A stretch of 64,000 nt of DNA, from assembly GCF_022900255.1 (NCBI RefSeq), contig NZ_JALIRM010000001.1, positions 682,001-746,000 of the forward strand, in the 5' to 3' direction. Every line of letters starts with the position of its first letter. The stretch's first letter is position 1. The notes beneath the pieces were generated by a model. That model made no database searches, was not told the DNA's origin, and was given only the letters and a program-made list of their open reading frames with translations. Of the stretch, positions 8,963-18,106 are shown one piece after another. The translations under genes were made by a program, and so were the position numbers. The stretch comes from Lederbergia wuyishanensis (GTDB lineage: Bacteria; Bacillota; Bacilli; Bacillales; Bacillaceae_C).

Positions 8963-9919
8963 TTAAATCTTTATCGCCCCTCCATCTACTCGTTTGAAAC
9001 CACGTAATTTACTTATTTCTTCAACTAGCTTTAATGCAGCTTTATCTTTTGCTTTTGCTTCTATCATAATATCAGCTGATTTTCCGTATGTTTTTAATGC
9101 TTTTATAAAAGGCATCGCAAACTCCAGATCAACATATTCCGCATGTGCTCGAATCATTTGTTCTGACTTAGGAGAGGATAAGTGAAATTTAGGTGCTCTT
9201 CCTGTACGGCCCCATGTTGCATAGATTCTAGGTAGTAATTTCTCAAATTCCACATTTTCAAAATTTGCAATATGATGATGATAGTCAAAAACAAAGGGTA
9301 CACCATGCTCTTCACAGATTTGTAGAGTTTCTTCTGCTGTATAAGTCTTGTCATCATTTTCAAGCGTCGTTTGCATTCGTATATCTTGATCAAGCTTAAC
9401 AAAGTTTCTATTAAATCTATTTATAGCCTCTGCCTTATTGCCATACATCCCACCAACATGGATATTGATGGTTGATTCTTTGTGTAAATTCATTGCTTTT
9501 AACATTTCGTAATGATAGGTCATATCAATAATTGCATTGCTCGTAACATGATCATCTGGACTTGTAAACAATGTAAATTGATTAGGATGAAAGCTTACTC
9601 GCAAATGATATCTTCGTACCAATGCTCCAATTTCTTTAAAAAGATCTTCAAAAGGAGTTACAAAATCCCACATGACTTCCGGATGAGTTGCAAGTGGTAC
9701 CAAAGAAGATGACATTCGATAGATTTCAATGCCATGTGCGATATTATAATGTAGGATTCTCATCGTATTTTTTAAATTTTGCTCTGTAAGGTGGTGTAGC
9801 TTCTTTGTTCTACTATCTTTATCTAGCTTCTTCCAGTTCGTAAACGTTAACGTTCTAGATGGAGAAGCTTCCCACAAAGAAAGTGCCGTTGAGACATAAC
9901 CAAATCTGAGTATCATCAT
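8963..9919 (-). CDS. uvsE: UV DNA damage endonuclease
   Basis: A TIM-barrel endonuclease that nicks DNA 5' to UV photoproducts and abasic sites, an alternative to UvrABC. I place the start at ATG 9919, giving 318 residues beginning MILRFGYVS, because GGAG lies seven bases upstream and this matches the Bacillus subtilis N-terminus; the frame is open to 9934. Metal-binding and catalytic segments are present: HYNIAHGIE, SFHPNQF, NIHVGG, LENDDKTY and DYHHH. The N-terminal VSTALSLW and the ATHPEVMWDFVTPF segment are typical. It is transcribed towards the LacI gene after a short gap. UvsE is common in spore-formers. Confidence 0.92.
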   Translation of the reverse strand: MMILRFGYVSTALSLWEASPSRTLTFTNWKKLDKDSRTKKLHHLTEQNLKNTMRILHYNIAHGIEIYRMSSSLVPLATHPEVMWDFVTPFEDLFKEIGALVRRYHLRVSFHPNQFTLFTSPDDHVTSNAIIDMTYHYEMLKAMNLHKESTINIHVGGMYGNKAEAINRFNRNFVKLDQDIRMQTTLENDDKTYTAEETLQICEEHGVPFVFDYHHHIANFENVEFEKLLPRIYATWGRTGRAPKFHLSSPKSEQMIRAHAEYVDLEFAMPFIKALKTYGKSADIMIEAKAKDKAALKLVEEISKLRGFKRVDGGAIKI

Positions 9920-9974
9920 TCCACTCCAACTCATAATTATTGATGAAAATAGTGTTTGTTATTTAAAGAAATAA

Positions 9975-10162
9975 TACCCTTATGTTACATTAACTATAAA
10001 CTGGAATAACTCACCTGAATTCCCAAAAGGATATGTAACAGAGTTTGTTGAAATCGCCACCTGCCAATATTTTAACCAAATTTTTAAGGAGACCTCGGAA
10101 CTCCTGCAGAATATACAGAATTCCGGACCACAATCAAACAACTAGACGAAGAGGAATACTGA
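9975..10162 (+). pseudogene. possible coding remnant upstream of kynU
   Basis: A start-less open frame runs from 9975 to 10144 and reads like protein (segments WNNSPEFPKGY and IFKETSELLQNIQ). A one-base shift near 10140 would continue it to QLDEEEY and a stop at 10162. There is no start codon with a ribosome site. I do not recognise the family. It may be the tail of a decayed gene, or chance. Confidence 0.3.
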
Positions 10163-10221
10163 GTTTTCGGAAGAATTCATATAGATGTAATATTGTAAAT
10201 TAATTAAGGGGTGCCAATTAC

Positions 10222-11493
10222 ATGCAAACGCAGTTTTCCTATGCACAAGAAATGGATCAAAGCGATGTGCTAATAGAATACCGCAATGAATTTTACGTTT
10301 CGGAGAAAAAAATTTATTTTGACGGAAATTCATTGGGGCTTTTATCAAAACGTGCTGAACTTGCAACAGGGAAAATATTAGAAATGTGGAAGGAATATGC
10401 CATCGATGGTTGGACTGAGGGAGAACATCCATGGTTTTATTTATCCGAAAAGCTTGGTGAGATGTCGTCCAAACTAATAGGTGCAAAGCCAAAGGAAGTC
10501 GTTATAACAGGCTCAACTACAACAAATCTCCATCAACTCGTTGCTAGTTTTTATAAGCCGGAGGGAAATAAAACAAAAATACTTGCCGATGAATTAAACT
10601 TTCCTTCCGACATATATGCATTAAAAAGCCAGCTAAACTTGAGAGGCCTTGACCCCGACAAACATCTAGTTCAAGTGAAAAGCAAAAATGGAGACACATT
10701 GGAAACAGAAGATATTATCGCTTGCATGACCGATGAAATTGCCTTGATTGTTTTACCCGGGGTTCTTTATCGCAGCGGCCAAATTCTAGATATGAAGACA
10801 TTGACAGAAGAGGCCCGAAAACGAAATATTATTATTGGCTTTGATCTATGCCACTCTATAGGAGCTATTCCGCACCAATTGTCAGAATGGGGTGTTGACT
10901 TTGCTTTCTGGTGCACGTACAAACATTTAAATGGAGGACCTGGAAGTGTTGGTGGTCTTTATGTGAATGAAAAACATTTTGGCCATGAACCTGGACTTGC
11001 TGGCTGGTTCAGCTCGGCAAAAGATAAACAATTTGATATGGAGCATACGCTGATACCAGCTGAAAGTGCCGGTGCCTATCAAATCGGCACGCCGCATTTA
11101 TTAAGTGCCGCTCCATTATTGGGTTCATTGGAAATGTTTGAGGAAGTAGGCATCGATAAAATTCGTGAAAAATCACTCCGTTTAACAGATTACCTGATGA
11201 AATTGATCGACGCTGAACTGGTGGAGTACGGCTTTACAATTGCAAACCCAAGGAACGACCTGTCACGAGGCGCACATATTTTTCTGAAACACCCCGAGGC
11301 AGCCCGTATTTGCAAAGCTTTAAAAGCTGAAGGAGTTGTGCCGGATTTTCGCAACCCAAACGGAATTCGTTTGGCGCCGGTAGCATTATATAATACATTT
11401 TCAGAAGTTTGGCAAGTCGTGCAAATATTGAAAACAATCATGGCAGAAGGACGTTATAAAAAGTACGAAAACAAGCGAGGTGTAATTGCCTAA
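10222..11493 (+). CDS. kynU: kynureninase
   Basis: A 423-residue PLP enzyme that converts kynurenine to anthranilate and alanine (and 3-hydroxykynurenine to 3-hydroxyanthranilate). The PLP lysine lies in [13 protein letters not shown], and FDLCHSIGA supplies the cofactor-binding aspartate. FDGNSLGLL near the N-terminus is a family signature. The ATG follows AAGGGGTG. Its stop TAA shares one base with the kynB ATG (TAATG), so translation is coupled. First gene of kynU-kynB-kynA. Confidence 0.95.
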   Translation: MQTQFSYAQEMDQSDVLIEYRNEFYVSEKKIYFDGNSLGLLSKRAELATGKILEMWKEYAIDGWTEGEHPWFYLSEKLGEMSSKLIGAKPKEVVITGSTTTNLHQLVASFYKPEGNKTKILADELNFPSDIYALKSQLNLRGLDPDKHLVQVKSKNGDTLETEDIIACMTDEIALIVLPGVLYRSGQILDMKTLTEEARKRNIIIGFDLCHSIGAIPHQLSEWGVDFAFWCTYKHLNGGPGSVGGLYVNEKHFGHEPGLAGWFSSAKDKQFDMEHTLIPAESAGAYQIGTPHLLSAAPLLGSLEMFEEVGIDKIREKSLRLTDYLMKLIDAELVEYGFTIANPRNDLSRGAHIFLKHPEAARICKALKAEGVVPDFRNPNGIRLAPVALYNTFSEVWQVVQILKTIMAEGRYKKYENKRGVIA

Positions 11494-12131
11494 TGACCAA
11501 ATGGATTGATATTTCCCAACCGCTGACAAACGATATGGCGCATTGGCCGGGAGACACACCTTTTTATTTTTCGCTTACGTACACAAAGAAGCAAACCGGA
11601 TCCGTTAATATCGGACAAATGACAACCAGTTTGCATACAGGAACACATATTGATGCACCATTTCACTATGACTCAAGGGGAAGAACAGTGGATCAACTCG
11701 ATTTGGATCACTATATTGGCAAAGCGTTTGTTGCGGACGTAAGCCATACTGACAAAATAACTGCATCGGTATTACAGAAATTCAACTGGGACAATGTTAC
11801 TCGAATTTTATTGCGGACAGCACTCCCAAATAATCCGAAATATTTTCCAGAAAAAATGCCCTTTCTGGATCCTGATATTGCTCCATTTTTGAAGGAAAAG
11901 AATGTAACTTTACTCGGTGTTGACATGCCTTCTGTTGATCCGCCTGACAGTAAAACGTTAGACACCCATCACGCACTTTACGAACATGAAATTCATATTT
12001 TGGAAAATCTTATGCTTGATCATGTCAAGGAAGGCTACTATGAGCTAATTGCCTTGCCGCTCTCAATTACAGGGGCTGATGGGAGTCCGGTGCGTGCTGT
12101 TTTACGGCCAATTTCGGAAGGAGAGATTTAA
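11493..12131 (+). CDS. kynB: kynurenine formamidase (arylformamidase)
   Basis: A 212-residue metal-dependent cyclase-family hydrolase that removes the formyl group from N-formylkynurenine. The zinc-binding signature [12 protein letters not shown] is present, as are the DISQPL N-terminus and the [18 protein letters not shown] region characteristic of bacterial KynB. It overlaps kynU by one base and is followed by kynA after two bases. No signal peptide, so it acts in the cytoplasm. Confidence 0.94.
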   Translation: MTKWIDISQPLTNDMAHWPGDTPFYFSLTYTKKQTGSVNIGQMTTSLHTGTHIDAPFHYDSRGRTVDQLDLDHYIGKAFVADVSHTDKITASVLQKFNWDNVTRILLRTALPNNPKYFPEKMPFLDPDIAPFLKEKNVTLLGVDMPSVDPPDSKTLDTHHALYEHEIHILENLMLDHVKEGYYELIALPLSITGADGSPVRAVLRPISEGEI

Positions 12132-12133
12132 AA

Positions 12134-12982
12134 ATGCGTGAACATGATCCGAATGATACATTCAAAACGGAAAAAAACATCCATACCAATTTTAAAGAAA
12201 AAATGACGTACGGTGATTATTTACAGCTTGATACATTATTATCCAGTCAAAAGCGATTATCCGACCATCATGATGAAATGTTATTTATTATCATTCATCA
12301 TGTAAGCGAATTATGGTTAAAGCTGATTATTCATGAAATCCAAGCTGCCATAGGGGCGATTGAGCGGAATGAATTACAAACTTCATTTAAAATGCTAGCC
12401 CGTGTTTCAAAAATTCAAACTCAAATTATCCAGGCATGGGATGTATTATCAACATTAACACCTACAGAGTACATGGAATTCCGCGACAAATTGGGAAATG
12501 CATCCGGCTTTCAATCCTATCAATATCGGTTGGTTGAATTTGTCCTTGGCTATAAAACGCCTTATATTCTAAAAATCTATCAAAAGGATTCGGAGCTTTT
12601 TGAGATTTTGGATAAAGCATACCATAGTCCAGGGCTTTACGATGTTACGATTCAGGCATTGTCCCGTGCAGGATTTCCAATTAACCCAGCAGTTCTGCAT
12701 CGCGATTTTTCAAAAACATATAAAAAGGATGCCACTGTCGAACAGGCCTGGCTAGCAATCTATCGAAATGTCGACAAGTACTGGGATTTGTACCAACTAG
12801 CGGAAAAACTAGTTGATATCGAAGATTGGTTCCAACAATGGCGCTTCCGTCATATGAAAACGGTTGAAAGAATTATCGGACATAAGACAGGAACCGGAGG
12901 CTCATCGGGTGTTGGTTATTTAAAGAAAGTTCTTGATCATTATTTCTTCCCGGAATTGTGGGAGATTCGGACAAAGATTTAA
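12134..12982 (+). CDS. kynA: tryptophan 2,3-dioxygenase
   Basis: A 282-residue heme dioxygenase that opens the indole ring of tryptophan to give N-formylkynurenine, the first step of the pathway encoded here. Family signatures: [23 protein letters not shown] and [14 protein letters not shown]; the C-terminal [13 protein letters not shown] loop that shapes the active site is intact, and the axial heme histidine lies in the [14 protein letters not shown] helix. It follows GGAAGGAGAG at the end of kynB. With kynU and kynB it converts tryptophan to anthranilate plus alanine and formate. No enzyme for later anthranilate use is next to it. Confidence 0.95.
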   Translation: MREHDPNDTFKTEKNIHTNFKEKMTYGDYLQLDTLLSSQKRLSDHHDEMLFIIIHHVSELWLKLIIHEIQAAIGAIERNELQTSFKMLARVSKIQTQIIQAWDVLSTLTPTEYMEFRDKLGNASGFQSYQYRLVEFVLGYKTPYILKIYQKDSELFEILDKAYHSPGLYDVTIQALSRAGFPINPAVLHRDFSKTYKKDATVEQAWLAIYRNVDKYWDLYQLAEKLVDIEDWFQQWRFRHMKTVERIIGHKTGTGGSSGVGYLKKVLDHYFFPELWEIRTKI

Positions 12983-13282
12983 ATGATTAGGATAAACGGA
13001 TTTGGGATTGATGAAAATTGGGTCCAAGGGAATGTTGAAACCACTGAAAACAGAACTTTTTTCAACTCAAATAGTATTGTCATCTTTAAGCTCAAAAAAT
13101 GACAATAAAATATGAATCCGTGAAATTTTTAGATGGTAGTATTGCTACTATCCTTTTTAACATTACCGTAAATGCGGTTAACTAGTTATTATTACCCTTT
13201 TGATCTATTTACTTTTGGCATTCAACACTAGATTTATGAATTGGTGAGCTGAGCTACCTTTTTCAGCTGTTTTCCCAAAAAC
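12983..13282. other. intergenic stretch after kynA, no gene seen
   Basis: AT-rich sequence without a supported ORF. No clear terminator for kynU-kynB-kynA could be identified in it. Confidence 0.45.
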
Positions 13283-13318
13283 AAAAAAACACAAACATTG
13301 ATGTATCCACAGTTTGTG
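13283..13318 (-). terminator. orphan terminator on the minus strand
   Basis: CACAAAC and GTTTGTG pair around a 15-base loop, and the minus strand continues TTTTTTTG. The only coding trace upstream on this strand is the fragment at 13388-13459, so the terminator probably served a gene that has decayed. Confidence 0.65.
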
Positions 13319-13387
13319 ATTGTTTAATCGTTTCTTAATTTAACTCGTTTTTACATAAAGATACTGATGATCGTTCAATTATCGGGC

Positions 13388-13459
13388 AAATTGTTCTTGA
13401 GATACCCCTTCTGCTTCAAGCAGGAATTTAATATTATGAAATTAAGCCATGTTGATCAT
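13388..13459 (-). pseudogene. short decayed coding remnant
   Basis: The minus strand reads MINMA, a stop, then FHNIKFLLEAEGVSQEQFAR and another stop. The second segment has a protein-like composition and resembles the start of an XRE-type helix-turn-helix, but it is too short to assign. The orphan terminator at 13283 supports a former gene here. Confidence 0.3.
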
Positions 13460-13483
13460 CCTTTTCCTCTCTTAAATTGAATA

Positions 13484-13508
13484 CAAAAAAGACAGGAGGT
13501 AACCTGTC
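13484..13508 (-). terminator. terminator of the YdbC-like gene
   Basis: GACAGG and CCTGTC form a compact hairpin followed on the minus strand by TTTTTTG, 22 bases after the stop at 13531. Confidence 0.85.
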
Positions 13509-13530
13509 TCACCTTTTCGATGCTCTTAGT

Positions 13531-13749
13531 TTAAACTAAATCACCCAATATTTTCCTCAGCTTATCCAACTCTTCTATTGTTAATGTAACTCCCTTACCC
13601 ATTTTCTCGTGATTTGGAGCCCAATCTCTTATGTCATACTTCGGTTCACGACCATTCCAACTAATAAGGTTAAGCTCTTTTGTCCATCCTTTTGGTGATT
13701 CCGAAAGGACAGCTATGTGCTCGGTAATTTCATATTTAAGGTCTGCCAT
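13531..13749 (-). CDS. YdbC-like PC4-fold nucleic-acid-binding protein
   Basis: A 72-residue protein that makes up one PC4/YdbC domain. The segments GWTKELNLISWNGREPKYDIRDW and GKGVTLTIEELDKLR match the four-stranded sheet and C-terminal helix of this family, which binds single-stranded DNA and acts in transcription-associated processes. The start is firm: AAGGAGGA lies nine bases before the ATG, and a terminator follows the stop. It is a single-gene unit flanked by decayed DNA on both sides. The family name is secure by motif; its cellular role in Bacilli is not known to me. Confidence 0.85.
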   Translation of the reverse strand: MADLKYEITEHIAVLSESPKGWTKELNLISWNGREPKYDIRDWAPNHEKMGKGVTLTIEELDKLRKILGDLV

Positions 13750-13853
13750 GAAAAAATCCTCCTTGATAATACTTATTCATTTTCCTAAGACGTTCTTAAT
13801 AGAGAGTTCCCTTCCATATTACCTTCAAATCCTCCAAGAGGAAAGCAATACCA

Positions 13854-14164
13854 ATGACTACTACAGAGACTGAAATAGATATAAATATCTCTTTTGATAG
13901 CATCATCGACTACCTAATTGAAAAAACCATAAGCTTGTACAAACCAACGACAAAGAAAACACAAGGCCATATTCGTGCCAGGAGGCAGGAAGGATTTCGT
14001 ATACCTGACTTTCAAAAAGTAATCGACATTAAATCAGCGGAATGGCTGCAGGATGACCATATGAAAAAATATTTACTCTCTGAGACATTATTTGAAATAA
14101 GTTTGAATGGTATTTAAACCAACAACCGGTGAAAAATGAAGGCGTGAGGAGGATTTTGATTTAG
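13854..14164 (+). pseudogene. C-terminal domain of a phage DnaD-like replisome organiser, frameshifted
   Basis: The open part (13854-14117) reads IDYLIEKTISLYKPTTKKTQ, then EGFRIPDFQKVIDIKSAEW and KKYLLSETLF. This is the conserved C-terminal domain of phage replication proteins (Phg_2220_C type). In intact relatives ETLF is followed by GNKFE-YLN. Here a missing G near 14094 shifts the frame; restoring it gives LFGNKFEWYLNQQP and an ordinary stop at 14164, one base before the ATG of the next remnant. The N-terminal DNA-binding part is absent. It is therefore a relic of a prophage replication module and is unlikely to be functional. Confidence 0.75.
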
Positions 14165-14505
14165 ATGATGAAGCGTGAAACTTTTACTCTTCTAGCTTTA
14201 ATTGCTTTGTATTGTGACAGTTTGTGGTGAACCAGAAAAAAATCGATGTCTGGAATCAAGCATTTGAGAATGAGGACTATGATTGTACTGGTAAAAAATC
14301 TACACATCCATGTTAAAGAATCACCCAACTCACCAAAAAATCGCTCAATTAACGAGAAAACTAGCAACAATTGATCGCATAATTCCTAGTTTTGAAGAGA
14401 TAAGCCCGTACCTATTCTGATTGAAAAAAAACTGCACAAGATAATGTCATGCAAGAGGAATTACGAAAAATGAGGATCATGTTGGTGCTGGAGAATGATG
14501 TATGA
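14165..14505 (+). pseudogene. phage helicase loader (G39P-like), several frameshifts
   Basis: Starting with ATG at 14165, the three forward frames in turn read MMKRETFTLLALIALY, then QFVVNQKKIDVWNQAF, then VLVKNLHIHVKESPNSP, then KIAQLTRKLATIDRIIPSFEE, and finally MQEELRKMRIMLVLENDV with a stop at 14505. Together these follow the pattern of the phage SPP1 G39P family (helicase loader and inhibitor of the G40P helicase). At least three frameshifts and an internal stop make it a pseudogene. Position directly after a DnaD-like gene is the usual phage order and supports the call. Confidence 0.65.
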
Positions 14506-14633
14506 AGATATATAGCCTGGCAGCAGAGGGATTACTGATTGCATCATTATTTTTAGGACATGCTCCTCAAGACATTTGTAAACGAAAAACTAGTGATAAC
14601 CCGCCACTAAGACTTCAGCAAAATGAGAAATAA
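14502..14633 (+). pseudogene. possible start of a phage DnaB-type helicase
   Basis: An ATG at 14502 overlaps the previous stop (ATGA). The 43 codons read MKIYSLAAEGLLIASLFLG and then lose similarity. The segment resembles the N-terminal EAEQxLLGxLFL motif of replicative helicases, and a helicase gene normally follows a G39P gene, so I read it as a truncated DnaB-like relic. The evidence is short. Confidence 0.4.
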
Positions 14634-14862
14634 AGAATCATCTTATTTCAATGTTGCGAATTAACCCAGCAGTGAAAACATCTGAGTGACTCTCACCTAT
14701 ACATTATTTTGATTTAAAAAATAGCACTGTGTTCAGCATTTATAAATATATCCACGTTGGCCAAAATGGAACCCTGTGTATCCAAAAGCTATCATGATAA
14801 GATCTTTTGGGGACCCGGTAGGCTCACTACGCAAAGTATTCCTCCGGGATTTTGTTTCCCCC

Positions 14863-16500
14863 TCAACTCACCAACGGCATTACAATCTCGACCAAGGTTC
14901 CTTCCTTCACTTTACTATGATAAGTTATGGTGCCATGATGTTGTTTAATAATTTTATGACAAATCATTAGGCCCAGTCCTGTTCCTTTTTCTTTCAGAGT
15001 ATAAAAAGGCTCACCTAAACGTGGGAGTATATCTTCCGGAATTCCACAACCCTCATCCCGAACAGAAATTATACACTTACCTTCTGCACCTTTTCGCAGG
15101 TTCAAATGAATCTCTCCACCTTCACGCATAGCCTCCATGGCGTTCTTTAATATATTAATAAAGACCTGCTTTATTTGATTTTGCTCACATGTAATAAAAA
15201 AAGATGATCCTTCATAACTCAATTTAAATTGAATATTGTTCATATTAGCTTGAGGCAAAAGTAGCTCGAGCGTGTTCTCAATCAAGTCTTTTAAATTCGT
15301 ACGGTTCATTTGGATGACTTGAGGTTTTCCCAAGGAAAGAAGTTCGCTAGTAATTCTTTCAATACGTCCCAATTCGCTTAGGAGCAAGTCCGTATATTCA
15401 ATAGCCTCATTGCTTTTATAAATTTGAACAAAACCTTTTATGGTTGTAAGTGGATTTCGGATTTCATGCGCTATACCCGCAGCTAATTCTCCTACGATTG
15501 ATAATTTTTCAGATTGTAATAGCTGCTCTTCCGCTTTTTTGCGTTCAGAGATATCTCGGCTGATAATAACAATATGTTCTATGAGTGATTTCTCTCCCAA
15601 AACAGGCATACAGCGAGATTCAAATTCAATCCAAAACCCTAGTTTATGCTTTAAACGGAACTCTATCGTCTGAGGATCTGTATTTTCAAACAATATCTTA
15701 ATCGTATTTCTAAATATATCAACATCATCGGGATGAACTAATTTAAAAAGTTCCATATTTTCCAATTCAGAGTTTTGGTAACCTAAAACGTGCACATGGG
15801 AAGGAGAATAGTAACTAACGTTATGCTCTTTACCGACAACCAATATGAGGTCAGATGTGTTCTCAGCTATTAGTCGGTATTTATATTCACTTTTTTCCAA
15901 AGCCTTCTTCATACTTATCTTTTCAGTAATGATTCTATACAGATTCTCATTTGACTCAATCAATAACCCCCCAATAATCACTCCAATCATCACAAATACT
16001 ATATATTGAAGATGAAAGATCGGGCGATCCGGAAATACATTAAAAATAATTGGAACAGTAGTAACATAGATTACTACGTATGCTCCAAATAGAATGATGC
16101 ATCTTTTTACAGGTGTGAAACGGAATATAAATAATTGCAATAATGAGAAAACAATCATGATAATGAGCCACCCCACAATAGCAGGAAGCCAATGAACACT
16201 GACCGATAGTCTGGCAATTAACGCGAATCCTCCAGTAATTATGCCCGCCAAAGGTCCAAGATAAGCAAAAACAAGAATGATTGCAGAGTACCGAATGTCA
16301 TAAGAGTAGCCTTCTTGCTGGAAGGATAATGCAACAAGGATTGTGGATACAATTCCCGCATATATTCCAACCCAAATACGAAACTTCTTAAGTGGATAGT
16401 GATTAATTAACGAACGGATGACTAAAGGAGTACTGACCAATAGTGAAAAAATTGAGAGATTAATAATATAGTCTAAAAGAATCAACTGAGTCCCGCCCAT
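14863..16500 (-). CDS. membrane sensor histidine kinase, KinB-like orphan
   Basis: A 545-residue sensor kinase. Residues 1-185 hold about six hydrophobic segments of the 5TMR-LYT type (GPLAGIITGGFALIARL region). A PAS domain follows at about 203-325 (YRLIAENTSDLIL to ISRDISERK). Then come HisKA with phospho-acceptor His345 in AHEIRNPLTTIKGF, and HATPase_c with the N box NILKNAMEAM, RDEGCGIPE, and KGTGLGLMI. No response regulator is adjacent. This domain order is that of the sporulation kinases feeding Spo0F (KinB, KinC and relatives), so a role in the phosphorelay is a reasonable inference, not proven. It is a single-gene unit. Confidence 0.88.
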   Translation of the reverse strand: MGGTQLILLDYIINLSIFSLLVSTPLVIRSLINHYPLKKFRIWVGIYAGIVSTILVALSFQQEGYSYDIRYSAIILVFAYLGPLAGIITGGFALIARLSVSVHWLPAIVGWLIIMIVFSLLQLFIFRFTPVKRCIILFGAYVVIYVTTVPIIFNVFPDRPIFHLQYIVFVMIGVIIGGLLIESNENLYRIITEKISMKKALEKSEYKYRLIAENTSDLILVVGKEHNVSYYSPSHVHVLGYQNSELENMELFKLVHPDDVDIFRNTIKILFENTDPQTIEFRLKHKLGFWIEFESRCMPVLGEKSLIEHIVIISRDISERKKAEEQLLQSEKLSIVGELAAGIAHEIRNPLTTIKGFVQIYKSNEAIEYTDLLLSELGRIERITSELLSLGKPQVIQMNRTNLKDLIENTLELLLPQANMNNIQFKLSYEGSSFFITCEQNQIKQVFINILKNAMEAMREGGEIHLNLRKGAEGKCIISVRDEGCGIPEDILPRLGEPFYTLKEKGTGLGLMICHKIIKQHHGTITYHSKVKEGTLVEIVMPLVS

Positions 16501-16963
16501 TTCTAATCGTATGTTAAACTTCCATTACTAAAGGTGGAAATGTAACCCATTTTTTTTATCATACACTATATGACAAAATTATCCAACGTAAATTTTAATA
16601 TGCGTTTAAAAGCCAAAAAGATCCCCTGTTACCAGTGGATAATTTTTCGGGAAGTGGAAATAACATCTTCACTTATTGAAGAAGCACAATGATTAGTTTA
16701 ACAGGTACTACTATTAAAATTGTAGATATCCACTGACCAGCTTATTTTCACACTTTAACTTTATAATTTAGTGTAAGTTCATCTCCTGTCACTTCCCTAA
16801 TAAAAAAATGCACTAAAATAATTCTGAAGTGTACTGGAATTGTGTCTGTGCTTGGAACATGTAAAGTGCCAGTCCTCCACTACTTTAAATCTTTATAGTA
16901 GAAGAAGACTGGCACTAGATTCCCGAAGGATTTGTTATGTGATTATAATTCCAATTTTTTTGA
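16501..16963. other. intergenic stretch with one hairpin
   Basis: About 460 bases with no supported gene. The hairpin at 16865-16916 is the only structure I can support. The kinase promoter should lie near 16520-16600. Confidence 0.5.
16865..16916 (-). terminator. long hairpin after the 16964 gene
   Basis: AGTGCCAGTC and GACTGGCACT form a perfect 10-base stem; inside it CTACT pairs with AGTAG. It lies 48 bases after the stop at 16964. The T tract after it is short, so termination is probable rather than certain. Confidence 0.55.
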
Positions 16964-17251
16964 TTATGGTTGTACATCATCCTGCATAGCTTGAAGGTTT
17001 ATAAGTGATCTCTCCAAATGCCCTACAGAATCTTCTACACGCAAATGAGCGTCAAATAAAGGCTCACTAGAATTACCGTTTCCTTTCATTTCTTTTCCCT
17101 GGGCCTGTAAAATCCGCTCCTGTAGTTCATGTAATTGTTGTTTTACCTCTTGAACAGCTTCAATATCCGCACCATTTCTAGCAGCAATTGCTTCTTGTTC
17201 AAGTTTACGGGATAGTTCGATAAGTTCCCAGTTCTCTCTCGCATTCGCCAT
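16964..17251 (-). CDS. small coiled-coil protein of unknown function
   Basis: A 95-residue protein if started at ATG 17251, where GGGAGGA stands eight bases upstream; the frame is open to 17278, but that extension contains the ribosome site itself. The sequence is charged and helical throughout. Segments LIELSRKLEQEAIAARN and VQEVKQQLHELQERI have heptad-like spacing, suggesting a coiled coil. There are no membrane segments, signal peptide or cysteines that would suggest function. I do not recognise the family. It is a single gene between the kinase and the helicase pair. Confidence 0.7.
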   Translation of the reverse strand: MANARENWELIELSRKLEQEAIAARNGADIEAVQEVKQQLHELQERILQAQGKEMKGNGNSSEPLFDAHLRVEDSVGHLERSLINLQAMQDDVQP

Positions 17252-17468
17252 ACAGCATTCCTCCCAAAATATTCTCAACCATATCTTTAGCTAATTTTAA
17301 TTTTTGTAGACTCTTTTCTTAACTAAAATTGATTGTAAAATAAAGGAATTTATATCGACTACCTACTCCCTAAATTTCATGTTTACATTCCAGAAAAATA
17401 GGGGGAGGTTACCTCTTTTTGTATAGAACTAAATGCTATCATATGTAGAAAAGAAATAGGTTTAACAG

Positions 17469-18077
17469 TTAATTCACGTCCTTGTTTCTTTCTTCTATTC
17501 TCTCTCCAAGTTTAAATAAAAATCGATAAATTAACCGAAAAGCTTCCTCTAATGACATCTCCTCTTGGAACCCATTCACATAATTCAAGGCGAAATTCAA
17601 GTCCCATAAGCCATCGTTTTGATTAAACATCAATTCAAATCTTGCATCATCTCCTTGTAAATCTTTACGTAAGTTTTCTTTAATAGATATCTCAAACTTT
17701 TTCTGCTGCTTCAATCCTACCATGACGTCGTATGTTCCAAATACATCATTCACTTCCAAAGAAATTGCATCGACGCCGATAACTTCCAACCAGTTAGATT
17801 CTAAGTAGATAAATTCATTTTTATGTTTTTGCAGGTAGTCCAACGGTTGTTGTAAAAAAGCGAATGATTCTTTAGAAAGAGTTTCTTCTGTTTCTTTGTC
17901 ACATCTTTCAATATACGCTTCTTGGAAACGTGTAGTAGGATCTTTTTCTATTAGTGTAACGTCGTTTGAGATTAAATCATGCTTCTCTATATACTCTTTT
18001 TCCTCTGTATATATCTCCAGCTTTTTCTCTTCAATCATTTGTGATGAAATGTATTGTTGCATTTGTTTATATAACAT
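17469..18077 (-). CDS. hypothetical protein downstream of the DEAD-box helicase
   Basis: A 202-residue acidic soluble protein with no signal peptide or membrane segment. Its ATG follows GGAGGAGAT, and it starts 29 bases after the helicase stop on the same strand, so it is probably co-transcribed. The N-terminal third is rich in Glu and Lys and looks helical. The C-terminal part (FEISIKENLRKDLQG, FELMFNQNDGLWDLNFALNYV) looks like an alpha/beta fold that could contain a beta sheet. I see no catalytic motif and do not recognise the family. Confidence 0.75.
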   Translation of the reverse strand: MLYKQMQQYISSQMIEEKKLEIYTEEKEYIEKHDLISNDVTLIEKDPTTRFQEAYIERCDKETEETLSKESFAFLQQPLDYLQKHKNEFIYLESNWLEVIGVDAISLEVNDVFGTYDVMVGLKQQKKFEISIKENLRKDLQGDDARFELMFNQNDGLWDLNFALNYVNGFQEEMSLEEAFRLIYRFLFKLGERIEERNKDVN

Positions 18078-18106
18078 AGGTATCTCCTCCTATTATTATC
18101 AACTCT

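Noticed and set aside
10142-10492. 116-codon ORF antisense to kynU
   Set aside because: Wholly antisense to the strong kynU frame and has no ribosome site.
14161-14370. Minus-strand 69-codon ORF
   Set aside because: The plus strand here carries the G39P-like remnant, which explains the coding-like bias.
14757-14970. Two overlapping 63-64 codon ORFs
   Set aside because: No ribosome sites, and the right halves are antisense to the sensor kinase.
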